DNA from: Rebecca billardiae RCC1528
Lineage: Eukaryota > Haptophyta
Assembly (NCBI GenBank): GCA_965240325.2
Contig: OZ251229.1
Span: 1,302,001-1,366,000 of the forward strand
Direction of reading: 5' to 3'
DNA length: 64,000 bases
The notes below the pieces were generated by a model, which searched no databases, was not told where the DNA came from, and was given only the letters and a program-made list of their open reading frames with translations. Below are positions 11,413-23,192 of this stretch, piece by piece (position 1 is the stretch's first letter; each line of letters begins with the position of its first letter). A program made the position numbers and the translations under genes.

Positions 11413-13147
11413 ATGATGCCCCGCGTCGCGACGGCTGCGCTCGTCGCGGCGGTGGCTCTGGGCTGCCTCTCGCCCGGAGGCGCCGGGCGCGGGGCCAGGA
11501 GCGCCAGAGGTGGCGCCTTCGGCGCGAGCCGCGCGCGCGGCCCCGTAGCCCGCCGCGCGGCCAAGGGCGCGGCGACCGCGGTCGACGACGTGCGTGCGTT
11601 CCGCAGACTGCTCGACGAGGAGCAGGTGGAGCTCTCCAGCCTGGACGTGCGCGGCGACACGGAGGTGCTGCGCGGGGGGTCAAAGATCCACCCGGTCCTC
11701 GCAGCCCTGCGCGAGCGCGCGGCCTCGCGCTCCAGACCCGGCCACCGCACAGACGGCATGCGCATCGGCCTTGCGATCGAGGGCGGCGGCATGCGCGGCG
11801 CGGTCGGCGCGGGCATGGTGGCGGCGCTGTTCGAGCTCGGGTACGCCGACGCGTTCGACGGCGTGTACGGCTCGAGCGCGGGCGCGCTCGTCGGCGCGTA
11901 CTTCGTCTCGCGCCAGCTCCCGCGCTTCGGCCCGTCGATCTACTACGAGTGCCTTGGAGACTCCGGGCGCAACTTCATCGACCCGGTGAAGCTCGTGCGC
12001 AGCGTGGGGCTGGGCGCGCTGCTGCTGCGGCAGTGGCTTAAGGACCGCAGGGGGCTGGGTGAGCCGGTGCTCGACCTGGACTACCTGCTCATCGACGTGA
12101 TGGAGCACGAGCGCCCGCTCGACTGGGCGGCGTTCACCGAGCACGACGTGCACACACCGCTGCGCGTGCTCGCGAGCGCGCTGGAGTCGCAGCGCGCGGT
12201 GGCGCTCGGCAGCCGAGAGGGCTGCTTCGGCTCGGTGTCGGAGCTGGGCCGCTGCCTGCGCGCGTCGATGCTGCTCCCGGGCATCACCGGCCCGCCCGTG
12301 CGCATCCCCGGCAGCCCCCTCGACGAGCCCCTCGCCGACGCTGTGCTGACGGAGCCCGTCCCGTTCCGCGCGGCCGTCGCGGAGGGCTGCACGCACGTGC
12401 TCGTGCTGCGCACCAAGCCCGACGGCGCGCGCGTGAGCAAGAAGCTCTCGATCGGCGAGGCGATGATCGCGCGGTGCGCGCGCGCGCGCCGTCCCGCCTG
12501 CGCGCCGCGCCGCGCACGCCCATGCCGACCGCGCCATGCCGACCGGCGCGGCGCCGCCGCTCACGCCGCCGCGCCTCGGCTCCGCGCCCGGCGCCCCGCG
12601 CCAGCCGCTACTTCGGGCGCAAGTTTAAGTTCCCAAAGATGCTGGAGCACATGCTCAACTCGCAGCACAAGCGCACGTACGCCGAGGACATCCTGCTCCT
12701 CAACGAGGGCGCGCGCGGCTCGCGCGTCACCGTGCCCATCCCTTCGCACGAGCACATGAGCGGCAAGCGCGAGGCCGCGGCCTTCTTAATGCCCGTAGCG
12801 CTGCCGGCCGGCTCGGAGGAGATGGGGAGGCTCGAGGTGCGCTCGATGCCCATCCTGCAGGTGCGGGCTGGCGCGCGCGCCGGCGCGCCATCCGCCGCCG
12901 CACGCGCCGCACGCCCGCGACACGCGCCGTCGACGAGCGCCGCCCGAGCGCCGCGCCGCTGACCCGGCCCGCCGCGCGCCGCGCTCGGCGCGCGCGCGCG
13001 CCACCTGCGCGCCACCCGCAGGCGATCCAGCGCGGCTTTGTCGCGACGTACGACGTGCTCGCGCCCGAGACGGTCGGCACGCCGAAGGGCGGCGCCAGCG
13101 TTGTCACGAGCGTCTTCCCAGACGCCCTGGTCGAGCCAGCCATATAG
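11413..13147 (+). CDS. Patatin-like phospholipase, secretory/plastid leader
   Basis: Three exons (11413-12473, 12605-12860, 13022-13147) encode 480 residues. The introns are 131 and 161 nt, both GTGCG...AG, and phases agree. Patatin-fold lipid acyl hydrolases use a Ser-Asp dyad. Visible here are the oxyanion loop 'GGGMRG' (about residue 121), the nucleophile elbow 'GSSAG' (about 154-158) and a candidate dyad Asp in 'LADAVLTEP', where most relatives have DG[GA]. The N-terminus is hydrophobic (VATAALVAAVALGCL) and followed by an Arg/Ala/Gly stretch with a Phe after 'RGGA'. This looks like a signal plus transit peptide, so plastid or endomembrane location is possible. The C-terminal part (FGRKFKFPKMLEHMLNSQ) continues cleanly across intron 1, supporting the splice. 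Likely acts on membrane glycerolipids; the substrate is not deducible. Confidence 0.85.
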
Positions 13148-13772
13148 CGCGATGACTTGTGCGCGCGCTCGGCATCACCATCGTCGCCACCAGCTCTGGC
13201 GCTGCACACTGGCAGCGGGCGACGCTGTCGTGATATGGCGCATGCGCGCGGCGTGCAATGTGTGACCGTGCCTTCGTTGGCCTGACGCAGCGCTGGCGTC
13301 ATGCATTCGTCGAGCTGCGCAGTCCGTGCGCGCGCGCGCGGGGATGATGTCGCCGTCGGTCTCGGCGCGGATGACGACGGAGCGTCATGTCTCATGACGG
13401 TGATTGCGCTGATGCGGATGATGCTGCCTGCCGGCCGGCACTGCCTGCAGGCGTGTTCGCAGTGTTGGCTGCCAGTGTAGTGAGTGATCCGGACAGTGAG
13501 TATTCGATCGATTATGACTACGTACGATTGTTAATAGTAGAATATATATTACTAATACTGCTATAATATATATATATATATATATATATTGACGACGTGG
13601 TATGCAACGGGCAGTCGCGTAATTAATGTAGTACGACACGGCGGATGCGTCATGATTATTATTGATTGGCGCCGTACTCACAACTATATATAACGACTAC
13701 TCGACAGCAGTACTAGTAGTCGTAGTCCGGCAGGATCGTCTGATTCGTCGGTCATCGGCGGATTCGTGGCGT
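13148..13772. other. Convergent intergenic interval with TA repeat
   Basis: The interval lies between the 3' ends of the patatin gene and the minus-strand helical-repeat gene. It contains an AT-rich stretch with a (TA)n run at about 13563-13590, with no recognisable gene. Confidence 0.7.
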
Positions 13773-14594
13773 CTACGAGCAAGGCCAGAGCGGGTAGTTG
13801 CCCGTCGTGCCGCCGCCAGCACCGTCGTCGCCTGTTATTGAGCCCGCGAGCTCAGCCTCTGCCAGCGCCAGCGCACGCTTGCATTCGGTCCGGATGAAGC
13901 TGGAGAAGTCGCGCTCGCTCAGCGAGCCCGGCTCCGAGCTCTGCGCCAGCCGGAAGTACTCGACCGCCTTGGCGTACTCGCCGCGCCTGTAGAAGGCGAC
14001 AGCGACATAGTAGGCGTTGCGCTGCGTGCACGCCACGCCCAGCGCAGCCTGCAGCTGCCTCACCCCCTCGTCGAGGTTGCGGTACGGCCACGGCGCGGCG
14101 GTGAAGAAGCAGCCGAGCATCGCGTACCCCAGCCCGGACTCGTGATCCGGGTCGAGGCGGATCAGCCGCTCGGCGTTCGCCCTGTGAACGTTGGCCGCGC
14201 CGGCGAGCGCCTGCTCGATGATGCCCTTCGACGCACCGGCGTACATGTACGCGTCCGCGTACACCGCGGCGGCGCGCGCGTCGTCGGGGCGCGCACGGTG
14301 CGCGCGCGCAGCGAGCTCGAGCGCGCGCGGGCCCATCTGCGCCCAGACCGCCTTGTGCTCCGGCGTGTCGAGCAGCCCGTCGATCGTGATGGCGTTTGAG
14401 TGCGTCCTCACGCGCATCACGCCGTTCATCGCGTCTGCGAGCTTGAGCTGAAGCTCGAGGTTCTCGGGCTCGTGCGCGAGGGCGCTGCCGTACAGCTCCA
14501 CCGCGCGCTCGAGCTGAGGCAGCTCGCGGTGCTGCATCAGGGCGTCCGCGCGCAGCGTGGCGTCTGACACGTCGGTCGGATCGGCTGAGGGCAT
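13773..14594 (-). CDS. TatT-like tetratricopeptide protein
   Basis: Single frame of 273 residues from ATG 14594. The sequence is made of helical pairs typical of TPR-like folds: 'LERAVELYGSALAHEPENLE' near residue 30, 'ALELAARAHRARPDDARAA' near 90, and 'AVAFYRRGEYAKAVEYFRLA' near 200. The phrase 'LGCFFTAAPWPYRNLDEGVRQLQAAL' region (about 160-185) resembles the TRAP-transporter T-component (TatT) family, in which one repeat ends 'G...P.P...l..A...f..Al'. No signal peptide is seen, so a cytosolic scaffold role is inferred rather than the periplasmic role of the bacterial family. It sits tail-to-tail with the patatin gene and in the same direction as CEP290. Confidence 0.65.
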   Translation of the reverse strand: MPSADPTDVSDATLRADALMQHRELPQLERAVELYGSALAHEPENLELQLKLADAMNGVMRVRTHSNAITIDGLLDTPEHKAVWAQMGPRALELAARAHRARPDDARAAAVYADAYMYAGASKGIIEQALAGAANVHRANAERLIRLDPDHESGLGYAMLGCFFTAAPWPYRNLDEGVRQLQAALGVACTQRNAYYVAVAFYRRGEYAKAVEYFRLAQSSEPGSLSERDFSSFIRTECKRALALAEAELAGSITGDDGAGGGTTGNYPLWPCS

Positions 14595-14926
14595 TGCCGG
14601 GGGATCGGCGTGAGCTGGTCTGCGGCGGGGCGGCCGGCCGGTCGCTCGGCCGTCGGCGGAGGATCGGCGCGCCGGCGGCGGGCGCGACGACAGTTGAGCC
14701 TTGAGACGAATCGAAAGATCCCCGCCGCTTGTACAGTTTATTTGTTTTAACGTGCGTAAGGCTCACGGTGGCAGGTTGCCGCGCCATCTACTATTTTGTA
14801 TGGATCATACTGTACACACGGCCCTTGCTGTACAGTCGTACCGTGCGTACAGTGCTTGAAATCCCAGGATGATCTGGTCTTCAGACACAACCCGAGCACT
14901 GACGCGCGGACGGGCGCGCCGGTGCG

Positions 14927-17256
14927 TCAGCCGTCCTCCTGCGGCTCGGGCGGCAGGCGGCCGTACAGCCGCTCGTAGCGGCTGAGCTGGTGCACGCCCT
15001 GCGCGTGCCGGTACTTGAGCTCCTCCACCTCGTCGAAGAACTCGGGCGAGAGTGCGGCGAGCTCGGCCTGCGCCGCGTCGTGCGCGGCGCGCAGCTCGCG
15101 CAGCTCGGCCTCGGCGCGCTCGTGCGCGCCGCGCAGCTCGGCGAGCTCGCGCTCGGCGGCGGCGGCGCGCGCGCGCGTCTGGTCGGCCTCGGTGCGCGCT
15201 GCGCCCAGCTCGGTCGCGTGCGCCCGCGCCTCCCCGCCGTGGCCGTCCGCGCCGCCGAGCGCCTCGAGCCGTTCCTCTGCCGCGTCCGCGCGCTCCGACT
15301 CTGCGCCCAGCTGCGCGCCCAGCTGCACGAGCATCGACGCCTTGCGGGAGAGCTCCGCCTCTTTCTGCGAGAGCGCCGCGCGCAGAGCCTCGAACGCGGC
15401 CGCGTCCGCGCCCTCGCGCGCGCCGCCGGCCGCGCCGCCGCCGCCGCTCGGCGCGGCGGCGGCGGCGCGGCCGGGCGCGGCGCGCGCGGCCTGCGCCTGC
15501 GCCGTCGCGAGCTGCGAGCGCATCGCTGCCAGCTCCTCGCCCAGCCGCTGCCGCTCCGCCTCCGCCTCCGCCGCCGCCTTGCGCGCCGCCTTGCGTTGCT
15601 GCGGGGCGCGGCGGCGCGGCGCGGCGCGGCGGGCACGGGCGGCGCGGAGCGCGCGGCCGTGAGCGCGTGTGTGAGCGCGCGCGCGGCCGCGTGCCGCCTT
15701 CAGCTCGGCGCAAGCGCGCGCGCGCGCGCTCTCGCGCGCTGCTGCGCTGCCGCGCCGCTGCGCCGCTGCGCGTGTGCTGCGCGCGCGCACGCACCTCAGC
15801 GAGCTGCTTGGAGTGGGAGTCGCGCGCGGCGGCCAGCCTGGCGCGCGCATCCGTCAGCGCCACCTGCAGCTCAGCACCGCCCGCGCCCTCGCCGCCGCGA
15901 GCCGCGGCGCCGGCCGCGGCGCCGCCTGCGCGCGGCGCGCGGCGCGCGCGGCGCTCGCGCGCGGCGTGGCGTGTCACGCGGCGCGGCGCGAGGCGCGCTC
16001 GGCCGCGCGCGCGCGGGCGCATGCGCAGGCGCGCGCGAGGCGGCGCGTGCCGGCCGCACCTCCCTGCCGATGCTCCGAGCCCGCTGGCCTCTGCGTCTGC
16101 GGCCCCTTGGCGGCCGCCTCCGCGCGCGCCACTCGCTTGCGCAGGCTCTCGTTCTCCGCGCGCAGCGTGTCCGCCACGCGCCGCAGCGACTCCATCGCCA
16201 CCTTGGTCTCTGACAGCTGCTGGCGCGCGCCCGCGGCGCTGGCGGACGGGGCGCCGCCCTGCGCAGGCTGCGGCGCCCGCGCGCCCGCGCTTGCCGGCCG
16301 CCGCGCGGCGCCCGCCGGCGGCGGCGGCGGCTGCTGCTGCCCGCCCCGGCTCGCTGCCCGTGCCTCGCCGCCCGCGCCGCCGCCTGCCGCGAGCACCGCC
16401 TGCCGGTAGATCTCGAGGTCGCGCACGCGCGCCTGCCGGGCGGACGGTCGCGCGGGGAAAGGCGGCGCGCACCGCGGCGCCGCGTGCCACGTGCGCGCGC
16501 GCGCCATGCGGCGGGGACCGAGTCAGGCCGTGGCGCGGCGCGCGTGCGAGGACGGCGCGACGGCTTGCGAGGGCGCGTGCGCACCTCGAGCTGGGAGTTG
16601 CGCACGCGCAGCGTCTCTGCGTCCAGCGCCGCCTCGAGCGCGCTCGAAGCGTCGGCGCCGCCGGCCGCGCCGGGCCGTGCCGCCGCGCCGCGCGCGCCCG
16701 AGCTCTGCAGCTGCCGACTGAGTGCGGCCGCTTCGGCGTGCGCCGCCTCGAGCTGCGCGGCGAGCTGCTCGCGCGGCGCGAGCGAGCGCAGCGCCTCCGC
16801 CGCGCTGCTGTCGATCCCGGCGCGCGCCTCCTCCAGCTGCAAGCGCGGCCGCAGCGCGCAGCGCGGGCGGGCGGGCCGGGCGCGCGGCGCGGCTCAGCGC
16901 GGCGGGCGCGCGGCGCGCGGCGCGCGGCGCGGCGCGTGCGGCGCGTGCTGCGAGGTCGGCGCGGCGGGTCGGTCGGTCGGGCGGGCGCGCGTGCCTGCTT
17001 GCGCAGCGCGGCCGCGTCGGCGAGCGCGGCGTCGCGCTCCGCCACGAGCCGCTCCGCCCTCTGCGCCGCGCCCTCCGCCCGCTCCTCTGCGCGGCCGAGC
17101 GCGGCCTCTCGTTCCTCCAGCCGCGCTCGGAGCGCGTCCAATCGGCGCTGGGCGCGCTTCTCCGCCTCCCACCGCGAGACGGCGGCGGCGGAGGCGGCGG
17201 CGGCCTCGGCGGAGCGGACGGTGGCGGCGTTGGCGGCGCGCGCGGGCGAGCCCTCC

Positions 17257-17291
<35 letters not shown>

Positions 17292-20200
17292 CGGCTGCGC
17301 GGCCGCGGCGGCGGCGGCGGCGGCGGCGGCCTTGGCGGCGGCGGCGCGCTCGGCCGCGCGGCCGGCGTCGCGCAGCTGGGCCCTCAGCGCCTCCGCCTCG
17401 CGCTTCGCGGCGTCGCGCGCGGCCTCGGCGGTGGAGAGGCGCTGGGCGAGCACCGCCGCGCGCGCCGCCTCCTCCGCGACCGCCTCCGCGCCCGTCGCCG
17501 CCGCCGCGCTCGCCTGCCGCCGCGCGTCCGCCGCGCGCGCCGCCTCGCGCTCGCGCGCCGCGCGTTCGCGCTCGAGCGCGCGCACCGCGCCCGCGTGCGC
17601 GGCGGCGGGCGAGCCAAAGTCCTCGGCGGGCGCGCGGCGCGCGTGCGCGGTGGTGGGCGGGTGCGCCCCGAGCGGCGCGTCGCGCTCCGGCGTGCGCGCG
17701 CGCGCCCGGCCCTCCGCGTCCGCGAGCCGCGCGCGCAGCTCGGCCGCGCCCGCCTCCGCGCGCTCGGCGCGCTGCCGCTGCGCGCCCTCTGTCGCGCGCA
17801 GCTCCGCGGCGCGCTTGGCCTCGGTGTGCCGCTCGACGGTGAGGCGGTGCGCGGCGGCCTCGAGCCGGGCGACCTCGGCGCGCAGCGAGCGCGCCTCCTC
17901 GCGCGCCGCCGCCTCGCGCTTGCGCAGCGGCGCCACCTCCTCCGTCAGGCGGCGCAGCCGGCTCTGCAGCTCGGCCGCGCGGCGCGCGCCGCCCGCGCCG
18001 CCGCCGCCGCCGTCCGCGTGCGCGCTGGCGGCGGCCGCCTCGCGCGCCGCGTCGCGCTCGGCGATGGCGGCGTCGGCGCGCGCCTGCGCCTCGGCGGCCT
18101 GCGCGGTGAGCTTGAGCAGCTCGTCCCGCACCGAGCCCAGCGCCGCCTTCATGTCGCCCAGCTTCGAGTCGCGCGCCTTGAGCTGCGAGCGCAGCTGCGC
18201 GGCCACCTTCCCGCTCGCGGCGGCGGCCGCGGCCGCGTCGGCTGGGGTGGCGGCGGCGGCGGCGGTCGCGGCGGCGGCGGCGGCGGTGGCGTCGGCGTGC
18301 GCGCGCGCGTACGCGGTGGCGTGCTCGCCCGGCCGCGCCGCCGCCGCCGCCGCCTCCGCCGCCGCCGCCGCTGCCGCCGCGCGCGCCGCCTCCTCCTCTG
18401 CGGCGCGCTCGGCCGCGGCCGCCGCCGCCTCGGCGCTCGCTTGCGCCGCGCGCGCGTCCGCGAGCTGCTCGCGCAGCGCCATCGCGTCCGCGGCGCTCTC
18501 GTGCAGCCGCTCGCGCGTGGCGCCGAGCTCGTGCGCCGCGGCGCGCGCGCGCGTGGACAGCTCGGCGATCGCCGCGTCCTTCTCCGCCAGCACCTCGTCC
18601 AGCTGCGCCGCCGCGAGGCCGGCGACGCCGCCCGCCGCGCCGCCGCCCGCGCCGCCCGCGGCCGCGGCCGCGTCAATGCGCTCGAGCCCGTGGCGCAGCG
18701 CGTTGGCGTCGGCCTCGCGCGCGGCGTGCAGCTGGTCGGTGAGCTGCGCGACGCGCTCGGCGTGCCCCGCCTGCGCGCGCTCCAGCGCGCGCCGCGCGTC
18801 CGCCAGCTGCGCGCCGAGCGCGTCCACCTCAGCCTGCTTTGCGTCGAGTTGCTGCCGCGCCGCGTGCGCGGACAGCTGCGCGAGCGCGGCGATGCGCGCC
18901 GCGCGGCCGTCGCCGTCGCGCGCGGCGCCGCGCGCCTCGTCGAGCGCGGCGGCGGTGTCCGCCGCGGCGGTGGCCGCGCCGCCCAGCCGCGACACCTCCG
19001 CGCGCAGCCGCGCGCCCTCCGCCTCCGCCGCGCGCCGCGCCTCCTCCGCCTCCGCCTCCGCCTCTCGCGCGCGCGCGCGCTCGGCCGTGGCCTGGTCGAG
19101 CGCGCGCTCGGCGGCGGACAGCCGCGCGGCCAGCGCGGCGCCGTGCTCGCGCGCCGCGTCGAGCTTGTCGACGAGGGAGCGCGCGCGCGCGCCCTCCGTC
19201 TGCGCGGGCGGCGGCGGCGCGGCGCCCTCATGACCGCCGCCGCCGCCGCCGCGCGCCGCCGCGCCCGCCGCGCCCGCCGCGCCCGCCGCGAGCGGGTCGG
19301 CGGCCGCCGCGCCGCCGCGCGAGGGCGAGGGCGAAGGCGAAGGCGAGGGCGGGAGGGCTGACGCCTCGGAGGCGGCGAGCGCGAGCTCGCGCGCGCGCCG
19401 CCGCGCGATCCGCGTGCGACGCGCCGCCTCGCCCGCCTCGCCGCCCGCGCCGCCGCCCGCGCCGCCGCCGTCGGCGTCGTCGGCGTTTGCCTGCTCATCC
19501 GAAGAGGAGGCGGCGGCGCCGTCGGCGCGCGCGGCGCTGGGCTCGTGCGCGCGCGCGGCGTCGGCGGCGCCCTGGCTCTCGCGCAGCAGCTCGCGCAGCG
19601 ACGCCTTGTCCAGCGCCGCCTGCCGCGCCGCGTGCGCCGCCCGCTCCTCCGCGCGCACCAAGCCCTCCTCCGCCCGGTCGCGCTCGGCAGCGGCCGCTGC
19701 AGCTGTCGCCTGCTCACGCGCGAGAGCGTGCTTCGCACCCTCTGCCTCGCGCGTGGCGCGGAGGAGGGCGACGCGGAGGCGCGCGGTCTCCTCCGCGAGC
19801 TGCGCGAGCGAGAGCAGCCGCTCCGTCGCCTGCGGCCCCTTCTTCAGCGCGTGCACCAGCCGCTCCGCCTCCGCCGCGCGCTGCTCGGCCGCGGCAGCGT
19901 CCGTGCGAGCTCTTAGCAGCTCGGCGCCGCGCGCCGCCGCGTCGGCCGCGGCCGCGTCGGCGCGGCGCGAGGCGTGGGCGAGGGAGGCGGAGACGCGCGT
20001 GAGCTCGGCGAGCGAGACCGCGCCCACGCACCTCAGCTCCGCCTCCGCGAGCTGCGCCTGCACCGCCGCCGCCTCGGCGCGCGCCGCCTCGCGCGCGGCC
20101 GCGCCCGCCTCCTGCGCTGTGTTCAGCTCAGCGCGCGCCGCGCGCGCGGCCGCGCGCTCCGCCTCGGCGCGCTCGCGCTGCGCGGCCTCACGCCGGCGCG

Positions 20201-20782
20201 CGTCGGCCTCGGAGAGGCGCAGCTGCATGAGCTCCCACGCGCCGCGCGCCGCCGCCGCCTCCTCCTCGTCCGCGCTCGCCGCGCCCGCCTGCAGCGCCTC
20301 GGCGCGCGCCGCGAGCTGCGCGCCGAGCGCATGCAGCTTGGCTTCGAGCTGGGCGCCGCGCCGCGCCGCCGCCGCCTCACGTGCCTCCGCGCGCTCCGCG
20401 GCGGCGCGCTGCGCGGCGGCCTCGCGCTCCGCGCCCTCCGCGCGCGCGCGCAGCGCCTCCGCCGCCTCGCCCACCACCGCGCCCGCCAGCTCGGCGCGCG
20501 CGCGCGCCTCGGCCGCCCTCGCGTCGTCGAGCGCGCGCGCCAACGCCGCGTGCCGCTCGGCGGCTGAGGACAGCCGCGCGCGCAGCTCAGTGCGGTCGGC
20601 GGCGGCGTCTGCGAGCTGGCGCTCGGCGACCTCGGCGCGCTTCGACGCGGTCGCCTCCGACACCTCCAGCTCGTACAGCCGCGCGCGCGGCGGCGGCGCG
20701 TCCGACGGCAGCGGCCGCTCGGCGGCGGCGGCGCCGCCGGCGCCGCCGCTCGGCGCCGCCGCGGCCGCGGCCGCGAGCGGGT

Positions 20783-20818
<36 letters not shown>

Positions 20819-21847
20819 GCGCGCCGTGCCGCGCGCGCGCGGGCGCGGGCGCGGCCGAGTCGGCGGCGCGCGCGAGCTGCAGCACGTGCCGCCGCGCCAC
20901 CTCCTCCGCCGCGCCCGCCGCCTCCGCGCGCGACACCGCCGCGTCGCGCTCGGCGGCGACGGCGGCGAGCTGCGCGCGCACCGCGGCCGCGTCCGCCGCC
21001 TCGGCCGCGAGTGCGGCCTCGCGCGACGCGAGGTCGGCGGCGGTGGCGCCGAGGCGGGCGGCGTCGGCGCGCGCGGCGCGGAGCGAGGCGGCGGGCACGC
21101 TGAGCGCCAGCTTCGCCTCCGCCACCGCCGCGCGCACCTCCGCCGCGCGCGCCGCGCGGCGCAGATCGGCGCTCGCGCCGTCCGCGTCCGCCGCGGCCGA
21201 CGCCGCCTCGGCCGCCGCGGCCGCGCGCTCGGCGCGCAGCGTGCGCACCTCAGCGTTGAGCGAGTCGAGGCGGCGCGAGGCCTCGAGCCGCTCGGCGCGG
21301 AGCAGCGTGAGCTGCCGCCCGAGCAGCGCCGCGTGCCGCTGCCCCTCGTCGCCCTTCGCGCCGATCGCGTCGACCGTCTCCGAGAGCGTGCGCAGCCGCA
21401 CCGCGTCCGCGTCCCGGCGCGCGGCCGCGTGCACGGCCGCGCGCCGCGCCTCCGCCGCCTCCGCCTTGGCGCCGCGCAGCTCGCGCGTGGCCGAGGCGTA
21501 CAGCTGGCGCTGCGTCTCGTGCAGCTCGTCCAGCGCGGCGCGGTACACGCCCAGCTCGCCCTCGAGCGCGCCGAGCTCGTCGTCGCGCGCCGAGAGCGCC
21601 GCCATCGCCTCGACGAGCTGGGCGTGGAGCGCCGCCGCCACCGACAGCGGCACCGCCGCCGCGCCCGCGCCGGGCGGCGGCGGCGCCGGCCGCGCGGGCG
21701 GCGGCGCGGAGGCGGCGTGCTCGCTCGACGACGCCGGGCGCGAAGCCGAGTGCCACGAGGCGCCCTCCGCCGCGCCTGGGTGCGACGGCAGCTGCGCGGG
21801 CGCCAGCCTGTCCCCAGGCCTGCGCGCCGGCTGCCGCGGCCCGCCGC

Positions 21848-21880
<33 letters not shown>

Positions 21881-23151
21881 TGTTGCCGCCGCCGCCGCCA
21901 TGCGGCAGCAGCAGGCCCTGGCGCTCCATCTCGAGATCGTCGTGCTCGGGCTGCGCCGAGAGCGCCGAGTGCGCGCGCGCGCCGCCCGGCGCACCCGCGT
22001 CCGGCTGCGGGTAGAGCGCGCTGCTGCCGCCGCCGGATGCGGCCGTGCTGGGCCGAGTCGACATCAGGCCGCCGCCTGCGCCGCCTCCGCCGCCTCCGCC
22101 GCTGCCGCCGCCGCCGCCGCCGCCGCCGCTGCCGCTGCCGAGCAGCAGCTGCGGAGGGAACGCGGCGGCGTCGGCGAGGCCGGCGGTGGCGGAGATGCCC
22201 GCGGCCTGCCGCGCGTACCGCAGCTCGCGGCGCAGCGAGCTCACCTCCTCCTCCGCCTTCATCTGGCCGCGCCGCGCCGCCTCGAGGTCTGACGAGCGCA
22301 CAGCCAGCTCGGCGGTCAAAGCCTGCAGCCGCTCGCGGACGCGCCGCCCGCCCGCGCCGCCCGCGCCCGCGCCCGCGTACGCGCCGGCGGCGGCGGCGTG
22401 TGCCGGCGGCGGTGGCGCGGGCTCGGCGGCGGCCGAGCCGGGCGTGCCGACGCAGCTGCTTCGCGAGGCGCCGTGCGCCGCGCCGCCCGCCGCCGCCGGC
22501 GCGCGCGGCGTCGCGGCCCACGGCGCGCCGTCGCCGCCGCCGGCGATCGGCGGCGCGGCGGCAGCGTCCGCCCAGCCGGGGCCGGCCGAGCCGTCGGCCA
22601 CGTCCCTCAGCAGCGCCTCCTCCGCGTCGATCGCCTCGAGCCGCGCGTCCAGCCGCGCGAGCACCGCGGACATGGCGCCCGCCGTGTGCGCCGTGGGCGG
22701 CGGCGCGGCGCGCGGTGCCGCGGCGGCGGTGGGCGCGGGCGAGGCGGCGGAGCAGCTGTGGCCGCCGCCGCCCGGCGCGGCCGGCGGCGGCGCGGCCGCC
22801 GCGCCGCCGCCGCCGCCCGCGAGCGCGAGCAGCGGGTCGGCCGAGGCGGCGGCGCCACGCTCGGCGCCCACCGCCGCGCCGCCGCCGCCGGTCGCGAGCG
22901 CAAGCAGCGGGTCTGGCGCGCCGCCGGCCGGCGGCGGCGGCGGCGTCGCGGGCGGCGCGCCCGGCGTGGGCGCGGCGGCGGCGGGGTGCGTCGGCTGCGC
23001 GTCGGCGCCTGTCGCGAGCGCGAGGAGCGGGTCCGACGCGCGCGCGGGCGGCGGCTCGGCGGCGCTCGGCGGCGCGCCCGCGCGCACGTCGAGCGCGGCG
23101 GCCGCGAGCGGGTCGGCGGGCGCTGCGCGGCGCGAAGGCGGCGGCGGCGGC

Positions 23152-23192
<41 letters not shown>

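Noticed and set aside
16060-16133. Alternative CEP290 exon 4 donor at CGA|GTGGCG (16132)
   Set aside because: It keeps phase 0 with a different acceptor, but the donor at 16059 (GTGCG) with the acceptor at 15926 fits the local consensus and phase better; not excluded without cDNA.
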